From positions 682,001 through 746,000 of the forward strand of contig NZ_VTUX01000001.1 in assembly GCF_008370495.1 (NCBI RefSeq): a stretch of 64,000 nucleotides of DNA, given 5' to 3'. Under the pieces are notes generated by a model. It searched no databases. It was not told the DNA's origin and was given only the letters and a program-made list of their open reading frames with translations. Numbering within the stretch: position 1 is the stretch's first letter; every line of letters starts with the position of its first letter. The stretch is from Pseudohalioglobus sediminis. GTDB taxonomy: Bacteria > Pseudomonadota > Gammaproteobacteria > Pseudomonadales > Halieaceae. Made by a program: the position numbers and the translations under genes. Shown here in pieces: positions 46,240 through 55,363 of the stretch.

Positions 46240-46255
46240 TGTGAGTCAGGTCACA
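46240..46255. promoter_or_regulatory. Perfect CRP/Vfr-type site upstream of pilG
   Basis: TGTGAGTCAGGTCACA fits TGTGA-N6-TCACA exactly on both half-sites. It lies 24 to 40 bases before the pilG ATG. A weak promoter, TTGCTG with AATACT 18 bases away, is upstream of it, so the site may lie downstream of the start of transcription. Confidence 0.6.
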
Positions 46256-46304
46256 TGGGTTATTGCCAGCACAGTATTTCGATGACTGGGTAGCCTCAGC
46301 AACC

Positions 46305-46325
46305 AAAAACTGGAGTTTTCTCCAG
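46305..46325 (-). terminator. Rho-independent terminator between the 46.4-kb gene and pilG
   Basis: On the minus strand CTGGAG (46325-46320), a loop of four A, CTCCAG (46315-46310) and five T (46309-46305) form a short classical terminator that separates the upstream gene from the chemosensory operon. Confidence 0.7.
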
Positions 46326-46425
46326 AAAGCGCCGGCTTTTCGTGACGTACGCCACAAAAAGGCGCCCGGAACGCGCAACTTGTGAATAATTCAGGTGTTT
46401 TCGCCGGTTGGCGGGGGCCAGGAAA

Positions 46426-46442
46426 AGCGGCAAAAAGCCGCT
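46426..46442 (-). terminator. Weak hairpin at the stop of the 46.4-kb gene
   Basis: A 6-bp stem AGCGGC / GCCGCT with a 5-base loop overlaps the stop codon; it is followed by only TTTCC on the minus strand. Confidence 0.4.
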
Positions 46443-47017
46443 CAATCGCTGGGGAACATGTAGTTCCTGAAGGGTTCCAGATGGCCCGGCTGGAAGTCCT
46501 GGGCCTCGTAGATATTGAATTTGTGCATCAGGCCTAGGCAGCGCTGGAAGGCCTTGTCTGCATCGTAGCTCGAAGGGGGGATACCGTACTCTTCTGTTAC
46601 CTGGGCAAAGATCAGCGAGGCAATTTCACGCCTGGCCTGGTCCTTGCGATACATGGCGTGGTTGACCGGCGAAGACACGACAGGCGACCCATAAATCAGG
46701 AACGCCTCCCAGCGCTCCACGTCCTGGCCTTCATCCAGCTGCGCAACCAGGAAGCGCACCATATTGCGCAGGTCCTCCCGTGGCGGCAGCACATCTTTCT
46801 GCAGCCATTTGCGAATATCGGCCTCGCGCCAACCGCTGTTGATCGCCAACACTCCCAGAACGCGCCCCTCAAATTGCGAGGGTGCCACGCCGGCCAGGTC
46901 CCAGAGCATGTTGAGGCGCGCCGAGAAACCGAGGCTGGGCGGCAGTTTGTCTTCCGCCAGCGCAGCATATTCCTGCGCGCAATCCTCGAGATTCTTGCTG
47001 TTCCTGTCTTCAGCCAT
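46442..47017 (-). CDS. Hypothetical protein
   Basis: A 191-residue soluble protein, not recognised. It has a possible helix-turn-helix-like stretch (about 70-95, SGWREADIRKWLQKDVLPPR). The ATG at 47017 is the first good start; an earlier start is open but not convincing. It begins 67 bases after the stop of the AAA+ gene on the same strand and may be cotranscribed with it. Confidence 0.6.
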   Translation of the reverse strand: MAEDRNSKNLEDCAQEYAALAEDKLPPSLGFSARLNMLWDLAGVAPSQFEGRVLGVLAINSGWREADIRKWLQKDVLPPREDLRNMVRFLVAQLDEGQDVERWEAFLIYGSPVVSSPVNHAMYRKDQARREIASLIFAQVTEEYGIPPSSYDADKAFQRCLGLMHKFNIYEAQDFQPGHLEPFRNYMFPSD

Positions 47018-47084
47018 GGTCACTGTGACTCCCGGGTCCCGGCTGCACGCGAAGGGCAGCATTCGCGCATAGTGTGGACACGCG

Positions 47085-49646
47085 CTAGCTTTCCTGCAAC
47101 TGTTGCTTGAGGCGTTTCTGGAATGTCGGTGTAGACACCCCCATAACCCTGGCCTTTTCTGCCATGGTCAGGCCCGAACACTGCTGCGCGATCAGTGTCA
47201 TCAGCATGGATTCGGCGATCTGCTGCGGCGGGCTTTCGCCAGGCGCCAGTTCCATAACCCATTGGCTGACCAGTTCGCGAGCCGACTGCCACAGCAGGCT
47301 GGTTTCGCGCTCTGCATCGCGCTCCCTGATCTTGGGCAGCCAGCGACCGATGTTGCGTGTGCGCGTCTGCAGGAATTCCGCCGCCCCGCGCGCATCGCCG
47401 CCACTGCGCTCGAGCGCGGCTTCAATAATTTCATCATCCAGCCAGCTACCGATTGGTCGCAATGCCTCGGTTTCCAGCATTGCCGCCAGAGCCTGGCCGA
47501 GCGCCAGTCGCAGCGCTTCCTCGGCTGATGGCAGGTATTCAGTTTCGACCTCGGTGGTCTCACTGCGCGCTTCCAGGAAGGAACGGTCGGTGCGCGCCAG
47601 CGCCTGCCCGTCAGCGGAAATACCGACGAACAGGCCGAGATCCACCGGTGTCACCCAGTCTTTATCCGTGCGTGCCAGCGCCTCCTGGATCACGGTGCGC
47701 ATCTCGCTGATATTGCCGGGCCACTTGTGCTTGAGCAGCGCCTGCTCCGCGTCCGGCGTGAAGCCCAGCACGCGCCGGTCCGACTGCGCGCTTTCCTGCT
47801 CGAGAATTTTGTGCGCCCAGCGCAATACTGCGCGTGGCCGCTCCCGCAGGGGAGGCACCGGAATCGGATATCCGGCGAATACGCTCGCCAAACGCGCATC
47901 CAGATCGCCCTTAGCGGCCAGTCGCTGCGGGCTCTCCGGCAACAACGCCACATAACGATTCGGCGCCAGGTAGCGGCTTTCACCCTCTTCCGTGGCGGTG
48001 CGTGAAGCCAACTGCCGGGCGAGCCTGGCCTGGATTTCAGGGTGCAGGAGCTGCGGTGATTTAAACACCAGCGTGCGTCCGCTACCGCGATGCAGCTCCT
48101 TGCTGATTCGCGACCACGCCTCGCGCCGATTGCGGAAACTGCGGCAATCGAGGCGCACCATGTCATCGGGCGCACCACCGGCCTCCGAATGGATCACCTG
48201 CGCCACGTACATCTTCCCGGTGCCGCGCTCCCCCACTACCGCAACCGGCAGATCAACCCGCGACAGGAACACGGCCTGGTCGATCGCTCCTTCCATGTTA
48301 TCCAGCACGTAGCCTTCAATGCCTTTCTCCATTTCGCGCGCCACGGGCATCACCGGGCCTGGCTCGGCCAGCGGGCCACCGCTGTGCCGGGTGGCGGCGA
48401 TTTTTTCGCCCAATTGCTGCAGGGCACTGGTCCCGGGCCGAAACCCGGGGCCTGTGTTCTGGCTGTCCTGCAAAACCAGGCAGCCCTGTAACCGGCCCCT
48501 GCTGCGCAGTGGCAAGGCCACGCAATTTTCGCCCAGGGGCCGTTCACGCCCGTCCAGTGCGGACGTCTGCAGTGCCCGCAGGGCTGCCTTGAGGTCTTTT
48601 GGCAAACGTCTCTCCGCCAGCACACTGGTGCCGCCGTCGTCGACCGCAACCGCACACAGTAAATCGAGGCTATCGCCACTGCCCACGCGCAGTAAGGCCG
48701 CCAGCGCCAGGCCGCCCTGGGACAGGGTCAACTCCAGCGCACGCTCGCTGTACTCTTCCAGCCGGCGGATACTGTCCTGCAGGGTGAGCAGTTCGGTAAG
48801 GTAGCGGCGCGCGCCCGCATCGACTTCGGCATCGCGAAATACGCCGGTTGCAGTCAGTGCGCGCGCAGCCTGGCCCAGGGGATCCCAGGGGCTGGAAAAA
48901 CGTATGCGTTCATCACCTCCCGCCTGGGCCTGCAGCAACGCGGTGTTGGCGCCAACCAGGGCAGTGAGGGCGGGCTGCTCACGCAGGCGCTGTGACAACC
49001 CGATACAGGCCCGGGCGCATTGCGCGCCGCCCTCCAGTCCGGCAAGCCCCTGGTGCAGGTGTGACAGCAGTGCCCTGCACACGTCCAGCGCGGCCTCGGG
49101 CTCAAGCCCGCGCAGGATTACCGTCAGTGTCGCGCCTTCCGGCAGCCCCAGCCAGTCGCCCTCCCGGAGCAACTGTTCCAGGCCACAGCGCAACTCCATC
49201 ATCAGGCCTTCCATCTCCGGCATGCCCCAGGTAGGGCTGAACTCCAGACGGTCGACACCGAGCACCGCGACCACGTCGTCATAGCCAATATGCTCATCCA
49301 CCGACAAACCCCATGGCAACGATAGCGGTCGCAGAAACAGGAGCCCGGCAGGAACACCGCCCCACTGTTGCGGCACCATCATGCCACCCATCAGGTAATC
49401 CCCGTCGGCACCGGCCCCAACCACGAGTGGCGGCAGAAAAGCCGCCACCCCGGCGGCAAGCGCGCGGTCTACTACCGCGGTACTGTCCCCGGCCACTGCC
49501 AGCGCATCACGCCAGTCGCGCCCCTCCAGACCCTCCGGCGTGACAAAGGGCAGCTCGCCATAGCTGCACAATACCGTGCCGCTATCGCGGGAGATAACCA
49601 GGAGGCAGCTGCCAATGCTGCGGTAGTGTTGTTCCAGAGTATTCAC
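47085..49646 (-). CDS. Divergent NtrC-like AAA+ protein with two Fis-like HTH segments
   Basis: An 853-residue regulator-like protein. The N-terminal third (about 1-420) has no match I know. The AAA+ part starts with Walker A GERGTGKMYVAQ (about 472-483). The expected GAFTGA loop and the Walker B DE are missing: the line corresponding to GTLFLDEI reads GRTLVFKSP. The arginine-finger-side motif PLRERPRAVLRWA is kept. Two helix-turn-helix-like stretches follow: LDDEIIEAALERSGGDARGA and SGLTMAEKARVMGVSTPTFQ. GTG at 49646 is preferred; ATG at 49697 is an alternative that would read through the -10 box. Confidence 0.75.
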   Translation of the reverse strand: MNTLEQHYRSIGSCLLVISRDSGTVLCSYGELPFVTPEGLEGRDWRDALAVAGDSTAVVDRALAAGVAAFLPPLVVGAGADGDYLMGGMMVPQQWGGVPAGLLFLRPLSLPWGLSVDEHIGYDDVVAVLGVDRLEFSPTWGMPEMEGLMMELRCGLEQLLREGDWLGLPEGATLTVILRGLEPEAALDVCRALLSHLHQGLAGLEGGAQCARACIGLSQRLREQPALTALVGANTALLQAQAGGDERIRFSSPWDPLGQAARALTATGVFRDAEVDAGARRYLTELLTLQDSIRRLEEYSERALELTLSQGGLALAALLRVGSGDSLDLLCAVAVDDGGTSVLAERRLPKDLKAALRALQTSALDGRERPLGENCVALPLRSRGRLQGCLVLQDSQNTGPGFRPGTSALQQLGEKIAATRHSGGPLAEPGPVMPVAREMEKGIEGYVLDNMEGAIDQAVFLSRVDLPVAVVGERGTGKMYVAQVIHSEAGGAPDDMVRLDCRSFRNRREAWSRISKELHRGSGRTLVFKSPQLLHPEIQARLARQLASRTATEEGESRYLAPNRYVALLPESPQRLAAKGDLDARLASVFAGYPIPVPPLRERPRAVLRWAHKILEQESAQSDRRVLGFTPDAEQALLKHKWPGNISEMRTVIQEALARTDKDWVTPVDLGLFVGISADGQALARTDRSFLEARSETTEVETEYLPSAEEALRLALGQALAAMLETEALRPIGSWLDDEIIEAALERSGGDARGAAEFLQTRTRNIGRWLPKIRERDAERETSLLWQSARELVSQWVMELAPGESPPQQIAESMLMTLIAQQCSGLTMAEKARVMGVSTPTFQKRLKQQLQES

Positions 49647-49652
49647 TGCGCC

Positions 49653-49682
49653 AGTATAGGTTAAGTATCGCAATGGTGTTAC
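49653..49682 (-). promoter_or_regulatory. Putative promoter of the AAA+ gene
   Basis: On the minus strand GTAACA (49682-49677) and TATACT (49658-49653) are separated by 18 bases. Transcription would start at or next to the GTG at 49646, so the mRNA could be leaderless. Confidence 0.4.
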
Positions 49683-49770
49683 ACGGTTAGCCGCCATGCG
49701 TCGCAACGCCGGCGGTGCTATGCTCGTGTCCTCAAGGCTAAAGCATGACCTGCTGCAATTGGAGGTAATT

Positions 49771-50670
49771 TTGAACAAAAAGGCAGTTTACTGGACGCTG
49801 TTTGTGCTGGTCGTCACGGCAATGGCTCTGATCCAGTTTATCCCCTCAGCGCCGGTGCACATACCCGCGCAGTTGCCGCCGGAACAGCGGGCGGCAAATC
49901 GCCTGCTGGCATTCGAGGGTATCCATAACTTTCGCGATCTCGGCGGCTATCGCACGGCCGATGGCAAACAGGTGAAATGGGGCAGTCTCTATCGCTCCGC
50001 CAATCTCAGCGAGGCCAGTCGCGCCGACCTGCAGGTACTTGCGGACATGGACCTGCATGCGCTGGTTGACCTGCGCTCGCAGGCGGAACGCACAGAGGAA
50101 CCTGACAGGCTGCCGCAGCCGACAGGCTTCAAGGTCGTGGAGATACCGGTACTGGACGGCGGCGCCGAGGGCCTTGCGGACGAAATCACCGCGCGCATAG
50201 AAGATGGAACCATCGAAGCTTTCGACGCCGAGGGGTTTATGCTGGCAGCTAACCGGCAGTTTGCTGATGAATTCACCCCCCAGTTTACCGAGTTCATGCA
50301 GATCGTGGTGCAGGCGCGAGGGGAACCCGTCTTATGGCATTGCACAGCCGGCAAGGATCGCGCCGGCTTCGCGGCGGCCATTCTGCTGCGTGTCCTTGGC
50401 GTACCACAGGAGTTGGTGCTGCAGGACTACGTTTTAAGCAGGGACTACAGCCTGCAATCACACCGGCGTGAACTGATGCTGCTGAAGTTGTTCAAGGGCG
50501 ATGCAGTCGCCGAAAAGGTTTCCACGCTGCTGGGCGTCGAAGAGGCCTGGCTGCAGGCCGCTTTCGATGAAATCGACGCACGCTGGGGTGACTTTGACAG
50601 CTACGTCTCTGCGGGCCTGCAATTGAGCACAGCGGACGTGGCCACCCTGAGAGCGCACTTACTGGAATAA
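49771..50670 (+). CDS. Membrane-anchored tyrosine/serine phosphatase-like protein
   Basis: A 299-residue protein with an N-terminal anchor (residues about 5-27) and a dual-specificity-like phosphatase domain. The P-loop is HCTAGKDRAG with Cys191 and Arg197, and NFRDLGGY is the usual N-terminal motif of this family. It probably acts outside the cytoplasm on phosphoprotein or phosphoinositide-like substrates. The start is TTG at 49771 with a full GGAGGT in front. It is divergent from the AAA+ gene and 3 bases upstream of cardiolipin synthase. Confidence 0.88.
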   Translation: MNKKAVYWTLFVLVVTAMALIQFIPSAPVHIPAQLPPEQRAANRLLAFEGIHNFRDLGGYRTADGKQVKWGSLYRSANLSEASRADLQVLADMDLHALVDLRSQAERTEEPDRLPQPTGFKVVEIPVLDGGAEGLADEITARIEDGTIEAFDAEGFMLAANRQFADEFTPQFTEFMQIVVQARGEPVLWHCTAGKDRAGFAAAILLRVLGVPQELVLQDYVLSRDYSLQSHRRELMLLKLFKGDAVAEKVSTLLGVEEAWLQAAFDEIDARWGDFDSYVSAGLQLSTADVATLRAHLLE

Positions 50671-50673
50671 GCC

Positions 50674-52113
50674 ATGAATCTCGAACTGATCGCACAAGCG
50701 GTGGGTATCGGCCTGCTGGTCATGTATGCCGCTGCAGTGATCAGCGCGCTCGAGGCCATACTGAAGGCCCGGACTCCCCAGGGTGCGATTGCATGGACTA
50801 TATCACTGCTGACCTTCCCGCTGGTCGCACTGCCGATGTACCTGATTTTCGGGCGCAACCGCTTCGACGGTTATCTGGAAAAGCGCAACGAGATAGAGCG
50901 TGAATCACTGCGCCTGATCCAGCGCACCAGCGACAATATCGAGGAACACCTGGTACCAGTCAATGCGGACAGTCCCATGTATGCCAGCTTGTTCAACCTC
51001 GCGCGTATGCCCGCCACGAGGGGCAATCGCCTGCAGTTGCTGATAGATGGCGAGGCTACCTTCGATGACATTGCTCGCGGAATGCGGGCAGCGCAGCGCT
51101 ACATACTGTTTCAGTTCTATATCATCCGCGACGACCAGCTTGGCAGGCGACTGGGCCGCGTCCTGGCCGACAAGGCGCGCGACGGCATCAAGGTATACCT
51201 GCTTTACGACGAGATCGGCAGTCGCCAGTTCGAAAAATCGCGGTTGTTGAAACAGCTGCGCACTGCCGGCGTCGAGGTTGCACCGTTTAATACCCGGCAG
51301 GGACGGCGCAATCGTTTCCAGCTGAATTTCAGAAACCACCGCAAGGTTGTCGTCGTGGACGGCAAGCAGGCCTGGATCGGCGGCCACAACGTGGGGGATG
51401 AATACCTCGGTATGAACAAGCGCATCGGGCACTGGCGCGACACCCACGCGCGCGTGGAAGGGCCAGCGGTACTCGGGGCGGAGCTCGCCTTCGCCACAGA
51501 CTGGCTGTGGGCGACACGCAGCCACATGCAGGTGGACTGGAACTTCAGTCGCGGCGCTCCGGGGGACAGCACCGTTCTGGTGTTCCCCTCGGACCCCGCC
51601 AGCGAGTACGAGGAAGCCGGACTGATGTTTCACCAGAGCATTGTCGCCGCGACCGAGCGTATCTGGATTGCCAGCCCCTATTTCGTGCCGGACCGCGGCA
51701 TCATGTCGGCACTGCAACTGGCTGCCCTGCGCGGCGTGGACGTGCGGATCATGATTCCCGATGAACCGGATGGCCCGGTGGTGGCACTGGCCAACTGGGC
51801 CTTTACCCGGGAGCTACTGGCGTGTGGCGGCAAGGTTTACCGTTACCAGGGGGGGTTCATGCACCAGAAAGTGTTATTGATGGATGACCAGCTCGCCGGC
51901 GTGGGCACCGCCAATTTCGACAACCGGTCCTTCCGTCTCAATTTTGAAATCACGCTGCTGGTGAATGACCCGACATTCGCGGCTCAGGTAGAAACCATGC
52001 TGGAGCAGGATCTCCAACGCAGCCGCCAGGTAGGGCTGGAAGAATTCGACAGCAAACCGGTCTGGTTTCCATTGGGAATGGCCATCGCACGCCTGTTTGC
52101 ACCGGTGCTCTGA
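50674..52113 (+). CDS. cls: Cardiolipin synthase
   Basis: Makes cardiolipin from phosphatidylglycerol (PLD superfamily); inner membrane. The 479-residue protein has two N-terminal membrane helices (about 5-30 and 40-60) and two HKD motifs: NHRKVVVVDGKQAWIGG (from about residue 221) and MHQKVLLMDDQLAGVG (from about residue 396), each followed by the second Asn/Asp pattern (GHNVGDE; GTANFDNRS). The gene follows the phosphatase at three bases spacing, which suggests a lipid-related role for both. It is convergent with the transporter gene. Confidence 0.95.
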   Translation: MNLELIAQAVGIGLLVMYAAAVISALEAILKARTPQGAIAWTISLLTFPLVALPMYLIFGRNRFDGYLEKRNEIERESLRLIQRTSDNIEEHLVPVNADSPMYASLFNLARMPATRGNRLQLLIDGEATFDDIARGMRAAQRYILFQFYIIRDDQLGRRLGRVLADKARDGIKVYLLYDEIGSRQFEKSRLLKQLRTAGVEVAPFNTRQGRRNRFQLNFRNHRKVVVVDGKQAWIGGHNVGDEYLGMNKRIGHWRDTHARVEGPAVLGAELAFATDWLWATRSHMQVDWNFSRGAPGDSTVLVFPSDPASEYEEAGLMFHQSIVAATERIWIASPYFVPDRGIMSALQLAALRGVDVRIMIPDEPDGPVVALANWAFTRELLACGGKVYRYQGGFMHQKVLLMDDQLAGVGTANFDNRSFRLNFEITLLVNDPTFAAQVETMLEQDLQRSRQVGLEEFDSKPVWFPLGMAIARLFAPVL

Positions 52114-52118
52114 TTCCT

Positions 52119-53468
52119 CTACCCGGTCACCCCGACCACAAAGATAACCAACAGCGCCGGTGGCACCACAAACCGGATAAGGAAATACCAGAGACTGTGG
52201 CCTGCCGCGCCCAGCGTAGGCAGTTCGTCACGCGATGATTCACGGCTCATCATCCAGCCGGCAAATACCGCGATAAACAAACCACCGAGCGGCAACAGTA
52301 TCTGGTTGGAGAAGTAATCCATGATGTCGTTGAAATTGCGCCCACCCATACCGAGATCGCCGATAACGTTGTAAGACATCAGGCTGATAATACTGAGCAC
52401 GCCGACAGAACCGACTACGAGCAGTGCGCTCTTGTGACGGGCGATGCCAAAACGTTCCTCCACCCAGGCGTTCACCGACTCCACCAGGCCTACCATTGAA
52501 GTAATCCCGGCAACGGAGAGCATGACAAAGAAGAGCACACTGAACACCCAACCACCGGGCATCTGCGCGAAGGCCACGGGCAGCGTCTGGAAAATCAGGC
52601 CGGCGCCGGCCGCCGGGTCCAGGCCGTAGTTGAATACGGCCGGAAAAATCACCAACCCGGCCAGCAGTGCCACTGCGGTGTCAGCGACAACGATGATCAA
52701 TACCGATTGTGAAATGGAGATGCTGCGGGGCAGGTAAGAGCCGTAGGTCATCATCCCGCCCATCGCCACACCGATGGAAAAGAAAGCCTGGCCGATCGCG
52801 GCGAGCACTGTGGTCGGGCCTATCTTGCTGAAGTCCGGCGTAAACAGCCAGGCGATCGCCTCACTGAAGCCACCGGCAAAAACGTTGTAGGTCGCCAGGC
52901 CAATCAACAGCAGGAACATCGCCGGCATCATCACCCGCACTGCGCGCTCGATGCCGTCCTTGACGCCGGAGTAAATGATCAACCCGGTAATGGCCAGGCC
53001 CACCAGCGTCCAGAACAACATGCCAAGGTTATCCTGCAACACGCCGCCAAACGCGACCTCGGCCGCCTGCGCGTCAACACCGACAAACCCGGTTGTAATG
53101 GCTTTGTAGAGGTACCAGAGCACCCAGCCTACCACCCCGGCATAAACGACCTCGATAGTGTACGCGGCAAGCAGGCCCATGCCGCCGACGATCTTCCAGC
53201 CCTCGGAGCGCTGGTTTTCACGCGCGACCGCGGCCATGGCGTTAGGCGGGCTGCCCTGCCCCCGGCGTCCGATCATCAACTCTGCCATGAGGATCGGCAC
53301 ACCGATGAAAAACGCGCAGGCCAGGTAGATGATGACAAAGGCCGCACCGCCGTTTTCCCCGGCCACGTAGGGAAAACGCCAGATATTACCCAGACCAACG
53401 GCGAAGCCGACCGAGGCCATCAAAAATGCAAAGCGGGAGGACCAGTGCTCAGCGCCCGGTGCAGCCAT
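52119..53468 (-). CDS. Sodium-dependent transporter (SNF/NSS family)
   Basis: Secondary transporter of 449 residues with about 11 to 12 membrane helices. GLGNIWRFPYVAGENGGAAF at the N-terminus is the NSS signature (Na+/substrate site in TM1). The substrate is probably an amino acid or a similar small molecule, but this cannot be told. It is convergent with cls and 38 bases from the aminopeptidase gene, with which it may be cotranscribed. Confidence 0.93.
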   Translation of the reverse strand: MAAPGAEHWSSRFAFLMASVGFAVGLGNIWRFPYVAGENGGAAFVIIYLACAFFIGVPILMAELMIGRRGQGSPPNAMAAVARENQRSEGWKIVGGMGLLAAYTIEVVYAGVVGWVLWYLYKAITTGFVGVDAQAAEVAFGGVLQDNLGMLFWTLVGLAITGLIIYSGVKDGIERAVRVMMPAMFLLLIGLATYNVFAGGFSEAIAWLFTPDFSKIGPTTVLAAIGQAFFSIGVAMGGMMTYGSYLPRSISISQSVLIIVVADTAVALLAGLVIFPAVFNYGLDPAAGAGLIFQTLPVAFAQMPGGWVFSVLFFVMLSVAGITSMVGLVESVNAWVEERFGIARHKSALLVVGSVGVLSIISLMSYNVIGDLGMGGRNFNDIMDYFSNQILLPLGGLFIAVFAGWMMSRESSRDELPTLGAAGHSLWYFLIRFVVPPALLVIFVVGVTG

Positions 53469-53506
53469 GGCGATTCTCTCCTGTTGTGATTGTTATGGGG
53501 CGGAGT

Positions 53507-55288
53507 CTACAGGGGACGGGTGGCCTGTTCCAGCCAGTGGCGGTCCGCCTCGGGGAGCAACGGCCCGATTTCCTCCAGCACCCGCTGGTGATAGCCGTTG
53601 AGCCACGCGGTCTCCGCATCAGTGAGCAGCGAGGTATCCAGCAAGCGCCGGTCGAAAGGCACCAGCGTCAGCGCTTCGAACTCATACACCGGCACGTCGC
53701 CCTCAACCGCAGACTCCCGCACTACCACCAGGTTTTCACAACGAATACCGTAACAGTCATCTTTGTAATAGCCCGGCTCATTGCTCACGATCATTCCCGG
53801 CTGCAAGGCCCAGGCGTTACCAGCCTTGGCGATACGTTGCGGACCTTCGTGCACGCTGAGAAAAGCGCCGACACCGTGACCCGTGCCATGGTCGTAGTCG
53901 TAGCCCTGCTGCCACAGGAACTGCCTCGCGAGCGCATCCAGTTGCGTTCCCGTGGTGCCCTCGGGAAAACGGGCCTGATCCAGTGCGATGTGCCCTTTCA
54001 GCACCAGGGTAAACATGCGCCTGACTTCCTCTCCCGGGTCGCCGATCGCCACGGTGCGGGTAATATCGGTGGTGCCGTCGAGATACTGGCCACCGCTGTC
54101 GACCAGGTACACCGAGCCCAGCGTCAGTTGGCCGGGCTGCGGCACATTGCGGTGGTTGTAGTGACACATCGCCGCGTTGCCGCCGGCAGCGGAGATGGTG
54201 TCAAAAGAGGGGCCCTGGTAGTGTTCGCCGCCTTCGCGGAAGCGCGCCAATTGATCCGACAACGCCGCTTCATCGTGCAGCCGACCTGCGTCGACCTCTG
54301 CGTCCAGCCAGGCGAGGAAGCGAATTTCCGCCGCCGCGTCGCGGCGATGCGCCTGACGCGCACCCTCGACCTCGGTCGCATTCTTGCACGCCTTGGGCAG
54401 CAACACGGGGTCCGTACCCGCCACCAGGGTGGCGCCACCGGCCTGCAGGGTCAGTTGCGTCCAGGCGTTCGCAGCTTCTGCATCCGCCAGCACGCGTTTG
54501 CCTGAATAACTCCTGAGCGTGTCCTCAGCCGCGCTTTCCGGCAGCAAGCGAACACCCTCACCGACGTGCCGGTCAAATCCCGGGGGGATACGACCGGGAT
54601 CAACAAACACGGTCACATCGCCATTGCATTCCAGCAGGGCAAAGCTCTGCAGGATCGGCAGACAGGGAATATCGGTGCCGCGCACATCCAGCAGCCAACT
54701 CACGGAATCCGGTGCAAAAACCAGGGCCGCGTCAGCACCCTGCTCGCTGATACTCGCAGCAATTTGCGCGCGCTTCGCCGCGGAATTGCTGCCACTGAAG
54801 GCTTCACCAAGCAGCAGGGCTGGCTGCACCAGGGGTTCGGGACGGTCATGCCAGCACCTGTCTACCAGGTTGTCGGTGTCGGGCACCAGCGACAGTCCTG
54901 CGGATTCCAGCGTGCTTCCGGTCTCCCTGAACCAACTGAGGCTGTGCATGCGCGGATCACAGACCACCCTGTCACCATCCTGCAACTGCTGTGTCAGCCA
55001 GCGGGCGTAGGGTTCCTGAATCAGGTGGTGGTATTCGAACAGTTCCGCAGAGACCTCGTTACGCACCTGCACGGTGTAGCGACCATCGACGAAGATGGCG
55101 GCGCGATCCGGCAGCACGACAACGGCACCGGCGGAGCCGGTGAAACCCGAGATCCAGCGCAAGCGTTCGTTGTGGGCAGGGATATACTCCCCCAGGTATT
55201 CATCGGCACGCGGCACGATGAGGGCGGCATAGCCTGCGTCGGCCATCAGCGCACGCACAGCCGCAAGACGCTCGGCAATAGTGTTCAT
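53507..55288 (-). CDS. pepP: Xaa-Pro aminopeptidase (M24B)
   Basis: Removes the N-terminal residue before proline. The 593-residue protein has two creatinase-type N-terminal domains and a pita-bread catalytic domain. Metal ligands appear in order: Asp (VDSGGQY), Asp (TTDITRT), His (GTGHGVGAFLSVHEGP), Glu (SNEPGYY) and Glu (CENLVVV). The length fits long eukaryotic-type APP1 forms rather than E. coli PepP (441 residues). The symbol is therefore only approximate. Confidence 0.88.
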   Translation of the reverse strand: MNTIAERLAAVRALMADAGYAALIVPRADEYLGEYIPAHNERLRWISGFTGSAGAVVVLPDRAAIFVDGRYTVQVRNEVSAELFEYHHLIQEPYARWLTQQLQDGDRVVCDPRMHSLSWFRETGSTLESAGLSLVPDTDNLVDRCWHDRPEPLVQPALLLGEAFSGSNSAAKRAQIAASISEQGADAALVFAPDSVSWLLDVRGTDIPCLPILQSFALLECNGDVTVFVDPGRIPPGFDRHVGEGVRLLPESAAEDTLRSYSGKRVLADAEAANAWTQLTLQAGGATLVAGTDPVLLPKACKNATEVEGARQAHRRDAAAEIRFLAWLDAEVDAGRLHDEAALSDQLARFREGGEHYQGPSFDTISAAGGNAAMCHYNHRNVPQPGQLTLGSVYLVDSGGQYLDGTTDITRTVAIGDPGEEVRRMFTLVLKGHIALDQARFPEGTTGTQLDALARQFLWQQGYDYDHGTGHGVGAFLSVHEGPQRIAKAGNAWALQPGMIVSNEPGYYKDDCYGIRCENLVVVRESAVEGDVPVYEFEALTLVPFDRRLLDTSLLTDAETAWLNGYHQRVLEEIGPLLPEADRHWLEQATRPL

Positions 55289-55333
55289 ATGGGCGTATCC
55301 AAAAGCGAAGAAGCGCCAGATTCTACCCGAAAT

Positions 55334-55347
55334 TGCCGGTTCCGGCA
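55334..55347 (-). terminator. Short inverted repeat between rubredoxin and pepP
   Basis: TGCCGG / CCGGCA with a two-base centre lies right after the rubredoxin stop. On the minus strand only ATTT follows, so it is a weak candidate terminator. Confidence 0.3.
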
Positions 55348-55363
55348 GCGTGTCGAGTGGTGT

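Noticed and set aside
47085-49646. Sigma54-dependent activator
   Set aside because: Fis-like C-terminus and Walker A suggested it, but GAFTGA and the Walker B acids are missing.
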